From Flavobacterium sp. (GTDB lineage Bacteria; Bacteroidota; Bacteroidia; Flavobacteriales; Flavobacteriaceae), in NCBI GenBank assembly GCA_024644655.1, contig JAHEHJ010000002.1, positions 1 through 64,000 on the forward strand: 64,000 nucleotides of DNA, in the 5' to 3' direction. The translations under genes were made by a program, and so were the position numbers. The stretch's first letter is position 1. Every line of letters starts with the position of its first letter. This document shows, piece after piece, positions 43,193 through 50,601 of this stretch. The notes under the pieces are model-generated. The model did no database searches. It was not told the origin of the DNA and saw nothing but the letters and a program-made list of their open reading frames with translations.

Positions 43193-43885
43193 ATGATATT
43201 ACTAAACGATATTTTATCTGCCATTCCACTTGGGTTTTTATTAAGTTTTATGATTGGACCTGTGTTTTTCGTTTTACTTGAAACCAGTGTTGTTAAAGGA
43301 TTTAGAGCCGCACTAGTATTTGACTTAGGTGTTGTTTTTGCTGATATTGTTTTTATTCTTATTGCCTTTTTTAGTAGTTACCGTTTAATTCAAAGCATCA
43401 AAAATGATCCTGCTTTGTTTATTTTTGGTGGATTGGTAATGCTTACTTATGGTATTATCTCCTTTGTAAAAAATCAGAAAGAGTCCAAAAGAACTATAGA
43501 CGAAGAAGATCCAACCGAATTAGCTAAAAACAATTATGTATCCTTATTCATTAAAGGCTTCTTCTTGAATTTTATCAACATTGGCGTATTGGGATTTTGG
43601 CTGGCTATCTTAATTACAATTGGACCTCAATTGGAATTAAAAGCCTCTCGTATGATTACTTTTTTCTCTACTTTAATACTCTCTTATTTCATTACCGATA
43701 TTTTCAAAATATTATTAGCCAAACAATTACGAAATAAATTGAACCCAAAGAACATCTTATTAATTAAGAAGTTTATCAGCATTGTATTGATTATATGTGG
43801 TGTCTTTTTATTATCTCAAGCCTGGTTTCCTAAAGATCAAAAAATCGTAAACTCTGCTTTTGAAAAGTTAGAGAAAGACAAATAA
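43193..43885 (+). CDS. LysE family translocator
   Basis: This 230-residue inner-membrane protein has about six membrane helices. The N-terminal IPLGFLLSFMIGPVFFVLLETSVVKG (split across residues 10-35) is the LysE/RhtB signature. It is a probable amino-acid or metabolite exporter, substrate unknown. The ATG lies 55 bp after the GIN-domain gene, so it may be in the same plus-strand transcript as rnr. Confidence 0.88.
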   Translation: MILLNDILSAIPLGFLLSFMIGPVFFVLLETSVVKGFRAALVFDLGVVFADIVFILIAFFSSYRLIQSIKNDPALFIFGGLVMLTYGIISFVKNQKESKRTIDEEDPTELAKNNYVSLFIKGFFLNFINIGVLGFWLAILITIGPQLELKASRMITFFSTLILSYFITDIFKILLAKQLRNKLNPKNILLIKKFISIVLIICGVFLLSQAWFPKDQKIVNSAFEKLEKDK

Positions 43886-43959
43886 AGCCCCTAATTTCCG
43901 AGAATGTATTCTTGGTTCTCTCCAGTTGTTTCTTATTTCACTTTTACTAAATACAAACC

Positions 43960-44258
43960 AAAAAAGAGCTACTATTTCTAGTAACTCTTGTATTCCACGT
44001 CTGGGTTCGAACATAATCTTTACTTAATTTTTTCTAAAAATTAACCATAATACAAGCTACTATTTCTAGCAACTCATGTATTCCACGTCCGGGTTCGAAC
44101 ATAATCTTTACTTAATTTTTTCTAAAAATTAACCATAATACAAGCTACTATTTCTAGCAACTCTTGTATTCCACGTCCGGGTTCGAACATAATCTTTACT
44201 TAATTTTTTCTAAAAATTTACCATAAAAAAAGAGCTACTATTTCTAGTAACTCTTTTG
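43960..44258 (-). repeat. Tandem 88-bp repeats built from tRNA-Cys 3' end and terminator
   Basis: Three near-identical units start at 43968, 44056 and 44144 (periods 88, 88 and 90 bp), followed at 44234 by the genuine tRNA-Cys terminator. Units 1 and 2 differ at only three positions. On the minus strand each unit contains GTTCGAACCCGGACG (GTTCGAACCCAGACG in unit 1), the last part of the tRNA T-arm, then a hairpin with the core CTAGAAATAG (GAAA loop). A second small palindrome (TAATTTTT with AAAAATTA) follows. The units lack the rest of the tRNA and cannot be charged. They are tails downstream of the tRNA gene, probably produced by unequal recombination or repeated integration and excision. 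Confidence 0.9.
44225..44257 (-). terminator. Terminator of tRNA-Cys
   Basis: Read on the minus strand, AAGAG with CTCTT and inner ACTA with TAGT enclose a GAAA loop, followed by seven T residues. It starts directly after the tRNA 3' end. Confidence 0.85.
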
Positions 44259-44329
44259 AGGCATCGTCCGGGTTCGAACCGGAGTAGTCGGTTTTGCAGA
44301 CCGGTGCCTAGCCGCTCGGCCACGATGCC
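44259..44329 (-). tRNA. tRNA-Cys (GCA)
   Basis: This 71-nt cloverleaf reads on the minus strand. The acceptor stem is GGCATCG paired with CGATGCC, with a U discriminator as expected for cysteine. The anticodon loop CTGCAAA has anticodon GCA. The T-arm is CCGG-TTCGAAC-CCGG. CCA is not encoded. It is isolated, with a repeat array downstream on the minus strand. Confidence 0.95.
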
Positions 44330-44438
44330 AGTTGGACGGCAAATATAATAAAAAGTTTTAATTGACGAATGTAGATTGACGAATTTTGAATATGGAACGC
44401 AATCTCTTTTTAAAAGTCTACATTTTAGTTTCTTAAAT

Positions 44439-44798
44439 CTAATTGCGGTATTCTTCCATTTCAATGGTAACTGCTTCAACATCACCCCCTATTGGTGGAT
44501 TAAGTTTTGAAACTGCTACTACAATGCGTGAAACTGCTGGGATTTCTTTAAAGATACGAGTGACGATTCTATGCCCAACATGTTCCAATAATTTAGAACG
44601 AATAGCCATTTCTTCCACAACAATTTGATTTAGTAGCACATAATCAACAGTATCTTTAAGCTCATCCGATATAGATGATTTTCTTAAATCTGTTTTTATA
44701 TCTAAATCTACCCGATAATCAGACCCTATTCGTCCCTCTTCTTCTAAACATCCATGAAAGGAAAAAGTTCTAATATTTTGTAACTTAATTGTTCCCAT
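44439..44798 (-). CDS. folB: Dihydroneopterin aldolase
   Basis: This 119-residue enzyme converts dihydroneopterin to 6-hydroxymethyl-dihydropterin in folate synthesis. The family pattern is seen in MGTIKLQNIRTFSFHGCLEEE (start and catalytic region), VDYVLLNQIVVEE, KLLEHVGHRI and VAVSKLNPPIGGDVEAVTIEM. Length is normal. It is divergent from glnS with a 75-bp gap. Confidence 0.92.
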   Translation of the reverse strand: MGTIKLQNIRTFSFHGCLEEEGRIGSDYRVDLDIKTDLRKSSISDELKDTVDYVLLNQIVVEEMAIRSKLLEHVGHRIVTRIFKEIPAVSRIVVAVSKLNPPIGGDVEAVTIEMEEYRN

Positions 44799-44825
44799 TT
44801 TTTGATTTCATTGCCAATTTTCAAA

Positions 44826-44856
44826 TTGACTAATTGACTAATTAAACATATCTTTG
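44826..44856 (+). promoter_or_regulatory. Promoter for glnS
   Basis: TTG at 44826-44828 and TATCTTTG at 44849-44856 are 20 bp apart, a good Bacteroidetes promoter. The ATG is at 44874. The TTGAC is repeated at 44834-44838. Confidence 0.65.
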
Positions 44857-44873
44857 CTAAAATTACGAAAATA

Positions 44874-46559
44874 ATGTCAACAGAAGAAAAGTCATTGAAT
44901 TTCTTAGAACAAATCATAGAAGAAGATTTGAAAAACGGTTTATCTAAAGATAAATTAAGATTTCGTTTTCCCCCTGAACCGAATGGGTATTTGCATGTAG
45001 GTCATGCCAGTGCTATTTGTTTAAATTTTGGTTTAGGAATAGATTATCAAGCGCCTGTTAATTTGCGTTTTGATGATACGAATCCGGCTAAGGAAGAACA
45101 GGAATATGTAGATGCCATAAAAAAAGATATAGAATGGCTTGGCTTTCAATGGGATACCGAATGTTATGCCTCAGATTATTTCCAACAATTATACGACTGG
45201 GCTGTAACTTTTATAAAACAAGGTAAAGCTTATGTAGACAGTCAATCTTCTGAAGATATGGCGCGCCAAAAAGGAACTCCAACACAAGTTGGAACTGATT
45301 CTCCTTATAGAAATCGTTCTGTAGCCGAGAATTTAGATCTTTTTGAACGCATGAAAAATGGCGAGTTTGAAGAGGGAACACATATCCTTCGAGCCAAAAT
45401 TGACATGGCCTCTACTAACATGTTGATGCGTGACCCTATCATGTACCGTATCTTAAAAAAACACCACCACCGAACAGCAAATGATTGGTGTATATATCCA
45501 ATGTATGACTGGGCACATGGTGAAAGTGATTATTTAGAACAAATTTCACATTCATTTTGTACTCTAGAGTTTTTGCCTCACAGAGAATTATACGATTGGT
45601 TTTTAGATCAAGTGTATGATGCTTCTAAAGTGCGTCCAAAACAACGTGAATTTGCTCGTAGAAATTTATCGCATACCGTAGTATCTAAACGAAAACTGTT
45701 GCAATTAGTTGAAGAAAAGCATGTTACAAGTTGGGACGATCCTAGAATGAGTACTATTTCAGGGATGCGCCGTAGAGGATATCCACCTATGGCAATCCGA
45801 AATTTTGCAAAAACTATTGGAATTGCAAAACGTACTAATCTTATAGATGTGTCGTTATTGGAATTTTGTGTACGGGAAGAATTGAATAAAACTACATCTC
45901 GTGTGATGGCTGTTTTAAATCCGGTGAAATTGGTAATCACCAATTATCCCGAAGGACAGGAAGAATGGTTAGAAGCAGAAAATAATCCTGAAGAAGCTGT
46001 AATGACCTATAGAAAAGTACCCTTTTCTAAAGAATTATATATTGAACGCGAAGACTTTCAAGAGGAAGCTAATAAGAAGTTTTTCCGCTTGACTTTAGGA
46101 ACCGAAGTGCGTCTAAAAAATGCCTATATTATTAAAGGAGAACAAGTTATAAAGGATTCTGAAGGTAATATTACCGAAATCCATTGTACTTATGATACCG
46201 ATTCTCGAAGCGGTAGCGGTACAGAAGCTTCTCAAAGAAAAGTAAAAGGAACCATACATTGGGTTTCTATTCCACATGCCCTAGAAGCTGAAGTTCGTAT
46301 TTATGATCGATTGTTTTCACATGAAAGTCCAGATGGCAATAAAGACATCGACTTTAAAGAATTTATCAATCCTAATTCGTTGGATGTTATTACCGGTTAT
46401 GTAGAACCAAGTTTACAATCTGCTCAAAATTTAGATCAATTCCAATTCCAACGCTTGGGTTACTTTTGTGTCGATAAAGATTCATCTGCTCAAAAATTGG
46501 TTTTCAATAAAACAGTTGGTTTACGAGATACTTGGGCCAAAGTGGAAGCTAAAGAATAA
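44874..46559 (+). CDS. glnS: Glutaminyl-tRNA synthetase
   Basis: This 561-residue class I synthetase charges tRNA-Gln. The HIGH motif is in RFPPEPNGYLHVGHA (about 26-40) and the KMSKS-type motif is VVSKRKL (about 270). The C-terminal two-barrel anticodon-binding domain follows (KTTSRVMAVLNPVKLVI onward). Length is normal. Its direct Gln charging implies no need for the GatCAB route for tRNA-Gln. A terminator lies at 46588-46613. Confidence 0.96.
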   Translation: MSTEEKSLNFLEQIIEEDLKNGLSKDKLRFRFPPEPNGYLHVGHASAICLNFGLGIDYQAPVNLRFDDTNPAKEEQEYVDAIKKDIEWLGFQWDTECYASDYFQQLYDWAVTFIKQGKAYVDSQSSEDMARQKGTPTQVGTDSPYRNRSVAENLDLFERMKNGEFEEGTHILRAKIDMASTNMLMRDPIMYRILKKHHHRTANDWCIYPMYDWAHGESDYLEQISHSFCTLEFLPHRELYDWFLDQVYDASKVRPKQREFARRNLSHTVVSKRKLLQLVEEKHVTSWDDPRMSTISGMRRRGYPPMAIRNFAKTIGIAKRTNLIDVSLLEFCVREELNKTTSRVMAVLNPVKLVITNYPEGQEEWLEAENNPEEAVMTYRKVPFSKELYIEREDFQEEANKKFFRLTLGTEVRLKNAYIIKGEQVIKDSEGNITEIHCTYDTDSRSGSGTEASQRKVKGTIHWVSIPHALEAEVRIYDRLFSHESPDGNKDIDFKEFINPNSLDVITGYVEPSLQSAQNLDQFQFQRLGYFCVDKDSSAQKLVFNKTVGLRDTWAKVEAKE

Positions 46560-46587
46560 AATATACCTTTATAGATATAACTAATGG

Positions 46588-46613
46588 AAAGCCTGCTTTA
46601 CAGTAGGCTTTTG
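46588..46613 (+). terminator. Terminator after glnS
   Basis: The arms AAAGCCTGCT (46588-46597) and AGTAGGCTTT (from 46602) pair with one G-T wobble and are followed by T residues. Confidence 0.7.
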
Positions 46614-46831
46614 TTATTATTAGTATTGTTTATAACAAACCAAAAACATATAAAAAACAACTATTAAAAACGGCTTTAATAAATCGGTTTTATTTAATTT
46701 TTAAAAAAAAGGAATATAAAGACGTGACTAATGGTTTAAACTGCTTTTAAAATGTCTTAAAATAAGTTTAGCCTTTTTTTGATGCTCAAAATATATTTTT
46801 TGTACTTTTAAGTATTCAATTTTTCAAAAAG

Positions 46832-46975
46832 ATGACTTCAAGAAATAAAAACGGCCTGCTTGCTTTTTTAATAGCCCTTGCTCTTGGTGTGGGTTTGGGA
46901 ATTTTATTTGCTCCCGATAAAGGATCTAAAACTAGAGCAAAAATGAAAGAGGGTTTTCGGGGATTTAAAAAATAA
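46832..46975 (+). CDS. YtxH-domain small membrane protein
   Basis: This 47-residue protein has a single N-terminal membrane helix (LLAFLIALALGVGLGILFA, about 9-27) followed by PDKGSKTRAKMKEGFRGFKK. The G-x-G-x-G-x-L-F-A-P-x-x-G-x-x-x-R pattern defines the YtxH family. Family members are often stress related, but their function is not established. Length is short even for the family. A bidirectional terminator lies downstream (47010-47036). Confidence 0.8.
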   Translation: MTSRNKNGLLAFLIALALGVGLGILFAPDKGSKTRAKMKEGFRGFKK

Positions 46976-47009
46976 CACCCCGCTCCTTTTCTATATAGTA
47001 GTAAATATT

Positions 47010-47036
47010 AAAAAAGAGGCACTAGGCCTCTTTTTT
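47010..47036. terminator. Bidirectional terminator between the YtxH and SPFH genes
   Basis: The arms AAAAAAGAGGC (47010-47020) and GCCTCTTTTTT (47026-47036) form a perfect stem with loop ACTAG and A/T tracts on both sides. Confidence 0.9.
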
Positions 47037-47052
47037 GTTTTATGAAATTTAA

Positions 47053-48036
47053 TTAAGCAGGTTCACTTGGATTTGAAGTATCCGATGGATTGAAATCTAG
47101 TGAAGTGGTATCTTTGTTTTTCTTTACACGTTTGGGTTGGGATTTCATTTGTTCCCCAATAATACTCGAAGCGGTAAAACTAGTAACCATATTATTCAAC
47201 ATATCACTGGCCGCTTGTGGCGAATTGGGTAATAAAATTAAATTAGAATTGGTATCCGCACCAATTGCTTGCAGTGTATCATAATGTTGTGTAATCACAA
47301 TTAGAGCCGAAGCTTCTTGCGAATTAATACCCACATTGTTCAAAACCTCTACACTTTCTACTAATCCGCGCGCTATTTCTCGACGTTGATCGGCTATACC
47401 TTGCCCTTGTAATTTTTTGCTTTCGGCTTCCGCTTTGGCTTTGGCCACAATTCTAATGCGTTGAGCTTCAGATTCAAAAGTCGCCGCAGTCTTTTCTCTA
47501 TCCGCCGCATTGATTCGGTTCATCGCATTTTTAACTTGAATATCAGGATCAATATCGGTAACCAATGTATTGATAATATCATACCCATAGGTCATCATGG
47601 CCTCGTTTAATTCTCGTTTTACACCAATGGCAATATCATCTTTTCGTTCAAAAACATCGTCCAAAATTAACTTGGGAACTTCCGCCCGAACCACATCAAA
47701 TACATACGCTGTGATTTGGTCGTGTGGATATTCTAATTTATAAAAGGCCTCGTATACCTTGTCCTGAATAACGTTGAATTGAACCGAAACTTTCATTTTG
47801 ATAAACACGTTATCTTTAGTTTTGGTTTCAATAATTACATCTAGTTGTTGAATTCTAAGATTTACTCTTCCCGCAATTCTATCAATGACAGGGAGTTTCA
47901 ATTGCAGACCTGAATTTCGGATACTTGTAAATTTTCCGAAACGTTCAATGACTACTGCACTTTGTTGTTTTACAGTAAAGAAGGAAGAAAAAAGCAGCAC
48001 CAAACAGAAAAATAAAAATAATAATAAAAACGGCAT
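47053..48036 (-). CDS. SPFH/Band 7 membrane protein (stomatin/QmcA-like)
   Basis: This 327-residue protein has an N-terminal membrane helix (PFLLLFLFFCLVLLFSSFF, 2-20), an SPFH domain (about 24-190: SAVVIERFGKFTSIRNSGLQLKLPVID, MKVSVQFNVIQD), and an Ala/Glu-rich coiled coil (about 190-245). The C-terminal tail is polar. This is the layout of stomatin/slipin/QmcA proteins that form membrane rings and interact with proteases such as FtsH or NfeD partners. No NfeD gene is adjacent. Its exact partner is unknown. Confidence 0.92.
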   Translation of the reverse strand: MPFLLLFLFFCLVLLFSSFFTVKQQSAVVIERFGKFTSIRNSGLQLKLPVIDRIAGRVNLRIQQLDVIIETKTKDNVFIKMKVSVQFNVIQDKVYEAFYKLEYPHDQITAYVFDVVRAEVPKLILDDVFERKDDIAIGVKRELNEAMMTYGYDIINTLVTDIDPDIQVKNAMNRINAADREKTAATFESEAQRIRIVAKAKAEAESKKLQGQGIADQRREIARGLVESVEVLNNVGINSQEASALIVITQHYDTLQAIGADTNSNLILLPNSPQAASDMLNNMVTSFTASSIIGEQMKSQPKRVKKNKDTTSLDFNPSDTSNPSEPA

Positions 48037-48081
48037 GGGTGTATATATTAAGTTAATAAAGTAGTTGTACGGAAATATATG

Positions 48082-48089
48082 TATGTTTG
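48082..48089 (+). promoter_or_regulatory. Putative -7 box for the outer-membrane barrel gene
   Basis: TATGTTTG fits TAnnTTTG and lies 23 bp before the ATG at 48113. A TTG at 48065-48067 is closer than usual for a -33 element. Confidence 0.35.
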
Positions 48090-48112
48090 TTACAAATTAA
48101 ATTTTTTCCTTA

Positions 48113-48739
48113 ATGAAAAAGAGCTTTGCCTGGGTATTTCTTGTTATTTCTTCCGTAGTTTATTCCCAATATGGGTATCGTGATTCCAACATGATTGGAG
48201 TGACTTTAGGAGTCAATCAATTTCAATTACAAACTTCCGACTTACAAATTAAACCCGCAAATGGATGGAATGTTGGTTTGTCTATGCGTGGTAATTTTTA
48301 TAATGATTGGGACGGAATTTACGGAATCCAGTTTAGCGAATACAATTGTAAAGTAGCAACTTTGAATGCATTAGGTCATCCTGAAGAAGTCAATTTGAAA
48401 TTACCTTGCGCCAACATTACTTTTCAATTCAGTTACAAATTTATTGAGAATCATTTGAGCGTGGAGTTTGGGCCAATGGTGCAAATCAATGGGAAGTTTA
48501 CCGTAGATAAAGCCTTTGAAACCAATACGATAAAAGGAAATACGACCTATACCGTAGAAGATATTACTAAAATTGGTAATGTAGGGGTATATCCTGTTGT
48601 GGGGCTTTCTGCAGGTGTTCGAAATGTTCGATTGAACGCTACCTACCAATATGGCCTTACCAATATGCTTGGAAAATTAGACGGAAGCATGAAAGGTAAT
48701 GCATCTATCGTAAGCGGAAATGTTATCTTTTATTTTTAG
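48113..48739 (+). CDS. Outer-membrane beta-barrel protein
   Basis: This 208-residue protein has a signal peptide (KKSFAWVFLVISSVVYSQ) and alternating hydrophobic strands ending in an aromatic residue (SGNVIFYF). The terminal Phe and the eight or so predicted strands fit a small barrel of the OmpW/PorT-like type. It has no recognised substrate motif. It is divergent from the SPFH gene, and a strong terminator follows. It may function in outer-membrane stability or type IX assembly, but neither is supported directly. Confidence 0.75.
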   Translation: MKKSFAWVFLVISSVVYSQYGYRDSNMIGVTLGVNQFQLQTSDLQIKPANGWNVGLSMRGNFYNDWDGIYGIQFSEYNCKVATLNALGHPEEVNLKLPCANITFQFSYKFIENHLSVEFGPMVQINGKFTVDKAFETNTIKGNTTYTVEDITKIGNVGVYPVVGLSAGVRNVRLNATYQYGLTNMLGKLDGSMKGNASIVSGNVIFYF

Positions 48740-48765
48740 TAGATTTAATTCCTATTCTACATATA

Positions 48766-48793
48766 AAAAGCCCTGAAAAATCAGGGCTTTTTT
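48766..48793 (+). terminator. Terminator after the outer-membrane barrel gene
   Basis: The arms AAAAGCCCTGA (48766-48776) and TCAGGGCTTTT (from 48781) form a perfect stem with loop AAAA and a T tract. Confidence 0.92.
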
Positions 48794-48809
48794 GTTAATT
48801 TTATTGCGT

Positions 48810-48920
48810 GCGGACGACTTCAAAAACTGTACGGACGAACTTTTTGTTCCGTCAGGACCGAGATACAAAACCGTCAGGACGAACGAAAAACTTCGTCCGT
48901 ATACTTTTTACCCTTGGTCC
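48810..48920. repeat. Short GGACGAA-type repeats between terminator and gltX
   Basis: The segment holds several copies of GGACGAA/GTCCGT-like words: TACGGACGAA at 48830-48839 and its exact inverse TTCGTCCGTA at 48892-48901, plus two CCGTCAGGAC copies near 48850 and 48881. No gene fits here. It looks like a clustered intergenic repeat with GC content above the surrounding DNA. Confidence 0.6.
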
Positions 48921-48965
48921 GTATGAAATGTTAACCCAAATAAAACAGTTATGATTATCTCTATT

Positions 48966-50471
48966 TTATAATGTTTTAATGGCGGTTTCCAATCGTTTGA
49001 TGGTTTCGTCTTTACCAAGTATTTCGGCAATATCAAATAAATGTGGGCCTTTGAGCGCGCCTACTAAACTCAAACGGAAGGGTTGCATTACTTTACCCAT
49101 TCCAATTTCGTGTTGCGCCATCCATTCTTTAACCCTAGTTTCAATTTGAACCGATGTGAAATCTTCAATAGTCTGCAAAACAGCAATCAATTGACGCATC
49201 AACTCTGGGGTTTCTTCTTTCCAGTTTTTAGCTGCTTTTTCATCATAAGCAATAGGAGCCACAAAGAAATAGTCGGCTAAATCCCAAAACTCAGCAACAA
49301 AATGAGCACGTTCTTTTATGTGTGAAACAATAGTCGTGAGGGTATCACTAGTAACAGTAATTCCTTTTTCAGCAAGAATAGGAGTAAAGGCAGCTGCCAA
49401 ACTTTCATTGCTTTGTTTTTGTAAATACTGATGGTTGAACCATTTGTTTTTTTCAGGATCAAATTTGGCTCCCGCTTTATGAACTCGATTCAAATCAAAT
49501 TTGGAAACCAATTCTTCTAACGAGAAAAGTTCTTGATCGGTTCCGTCATTCCAACCCAATAATGCTAAGAAGTTGATAACCGCTTCTGGGAAAAATCCTT
49601 TTTCTCGATACCCTGAAGAAATTCCTTCTTCGCTTTTCCATTCCAATGGGAATACTGGGAATCCCATTTTATCACCATCTCTTTTGGAAAGTTTTCCATT
49701 TCCAATAGGTTTTAAAATCAAAGGTAAATGAGCAAATAATGGGGCTTCCCAACTAAATGCTTGATACAACAAGCTATGGAGAGGCATACTAGGCAACCAT
49801 TCTTCGCCTCGAATCACGTGCGAAGTTTCCATTAAATGGTCGTCTACAATGTTTGCCAAATGATAAGTAGGCATTCCATCTGCTTTAAATAATACTTTGT
49901 CATCTAATAAATTAGTTTCAAATTTTATTTCTCCGCGAATGATATCGTGTAAGTGTAACGTTTCATTTACTGGAGTTTTAAAACGGATAACATAATCTTC
50001 ACCAGCCGCAATTCTTCGTTCCGTTTCTTCTTGAGAAATAACTAGAGAAGTATCTAGCTTCTCTCTGTTATGCCAATTGTATATGAATGTTTTGCCTTCA
50101 GCTTCATGTTGTTTTCTATGCGCATCAAGAGCTTCAGCTGTATCAAAAGCATAGTAGGCCCAACCAGTATTCACCAATTGGTCGGCATATTGTTTGTACA
50201 ATGGTTTGCGTTCTGATTGGCGGTAAGGACCAAATTTTTCATTTTTACCAACGGTTTCGCTAGGGGCAATTCCCAACCATTCCAACGCTTCAAAAATGTA
50301 TGCTTCGGCACCAGGAACAAATCGATTTTGGTCGGTATCTTCTATGCGTAAATAAAACACACCGTTATTTTTTTTGGCAAATAGATAATTAAACAAGGCT
50401 GTTCTCACGCCTCCAATATGAAGTGGTCCTGTAGGACTTGGAGCAAAACGCACTCTAACGGGTCTAGACAT
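48966..50471 (-). CDS. gltX: Glutamyl-tRNA synthetase
   Basis: This 501-residue class I synthetase charges tRNA-Glu. The HIGH motif is in RFAPSPTGPLHIGGVRTA (8-25) and the KMSKS-type motif is KLSKRDG (about 255). The C-terminal anticodon-binding domain follows. Because glnS is also present, this is probably a discriminating enzyme. Length is normal. A -7 box lies at 50489-50496. Confidence 0.96.
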   Translation of the reverse strand: MSRPVRVRFAPSPTGPLHIGGVRTALFNYLFAKKNNGVFYLRIEDTDQNRFVPGAEAYIFEALEWLGIAPSETVGKNEKFGPYRQSERKPLYKQYADQLVNTGWAYYAFDTAEALDAHRKQHEAEGKTFIYNWHNREKLDTSLVISQEETERRIAAGEDYVIRFKTPVNETLHLHDIIRGEIKFETNLLDDKVLFKADGMPTYHLANIVDDHLMETSHVIRGEEWLPSMPLHSLLYQAFSWEAPLFAHLPLILKPIGNGKLSKRDGDKMGFPVFPLEWKSEEGISSGYREKGFFPEAVINFLALLGWNDGTDQELFSLEELVSKFDLNRVHKAGAKFDPEKNKWFNHQYLQKQSNESLAAAFTPILAEKGITVTSDTLTTIVSHIKERAHFVAEFWDLADYFFVAPIAYDEKAAKNWKEETPELMRQLIAVLQTIEDFTSVQIETRVKEWMAQHEIGMGKVMQPFRLSLVGALKGPHLFDIAEILGKDETIKRLETAIKTL

Positions 50472-50488
50472 TTCTTTAAATTTTTTGG

Positions 50489-50496
50489 CAAAGATA
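50489..50496 (-). promoter_or_regulatory. Putative -7 box for gltX
   Basis: The minus strand reads TATCTTTG, an exact consensus match 17 bp before the gltX ATG. The -33 element is not clear. Confidence 0.45.
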
Positions 50497-50601
50497 AAAT
50501 TTAATTAGGCAGTTTGAACCGATTTTTCATTGGCAAATTTTTAACGCTTGGGTATTCGGTAAAAATTGTACATTTATCGGTTATAAAAAGAAATACAAAA
50601 A

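Noticed and set aside
43960..44258. CRISPR array or guide-RNA-like element
   Set aside because: The repeats are 88 bp with no variable spacers and no cas genes nearby. The core CTAGAAATAG resembles the engineered guide-RNA hairpin only because both have a GAAA loop; here it belongs to the tRNA-Cys terminator.
44210..44485. Open frame of 91 codons on the minus strand
   Set aside because: It runs through tRNA-Cys and the end of folB, so it is an accidental frame.
49815..49820. CACGTG as a further parS site (also at 55030-55035)
   Set aside because: The flanking bases do not fit GTTn/nAAC, and both lie inside conserved coding sequence.
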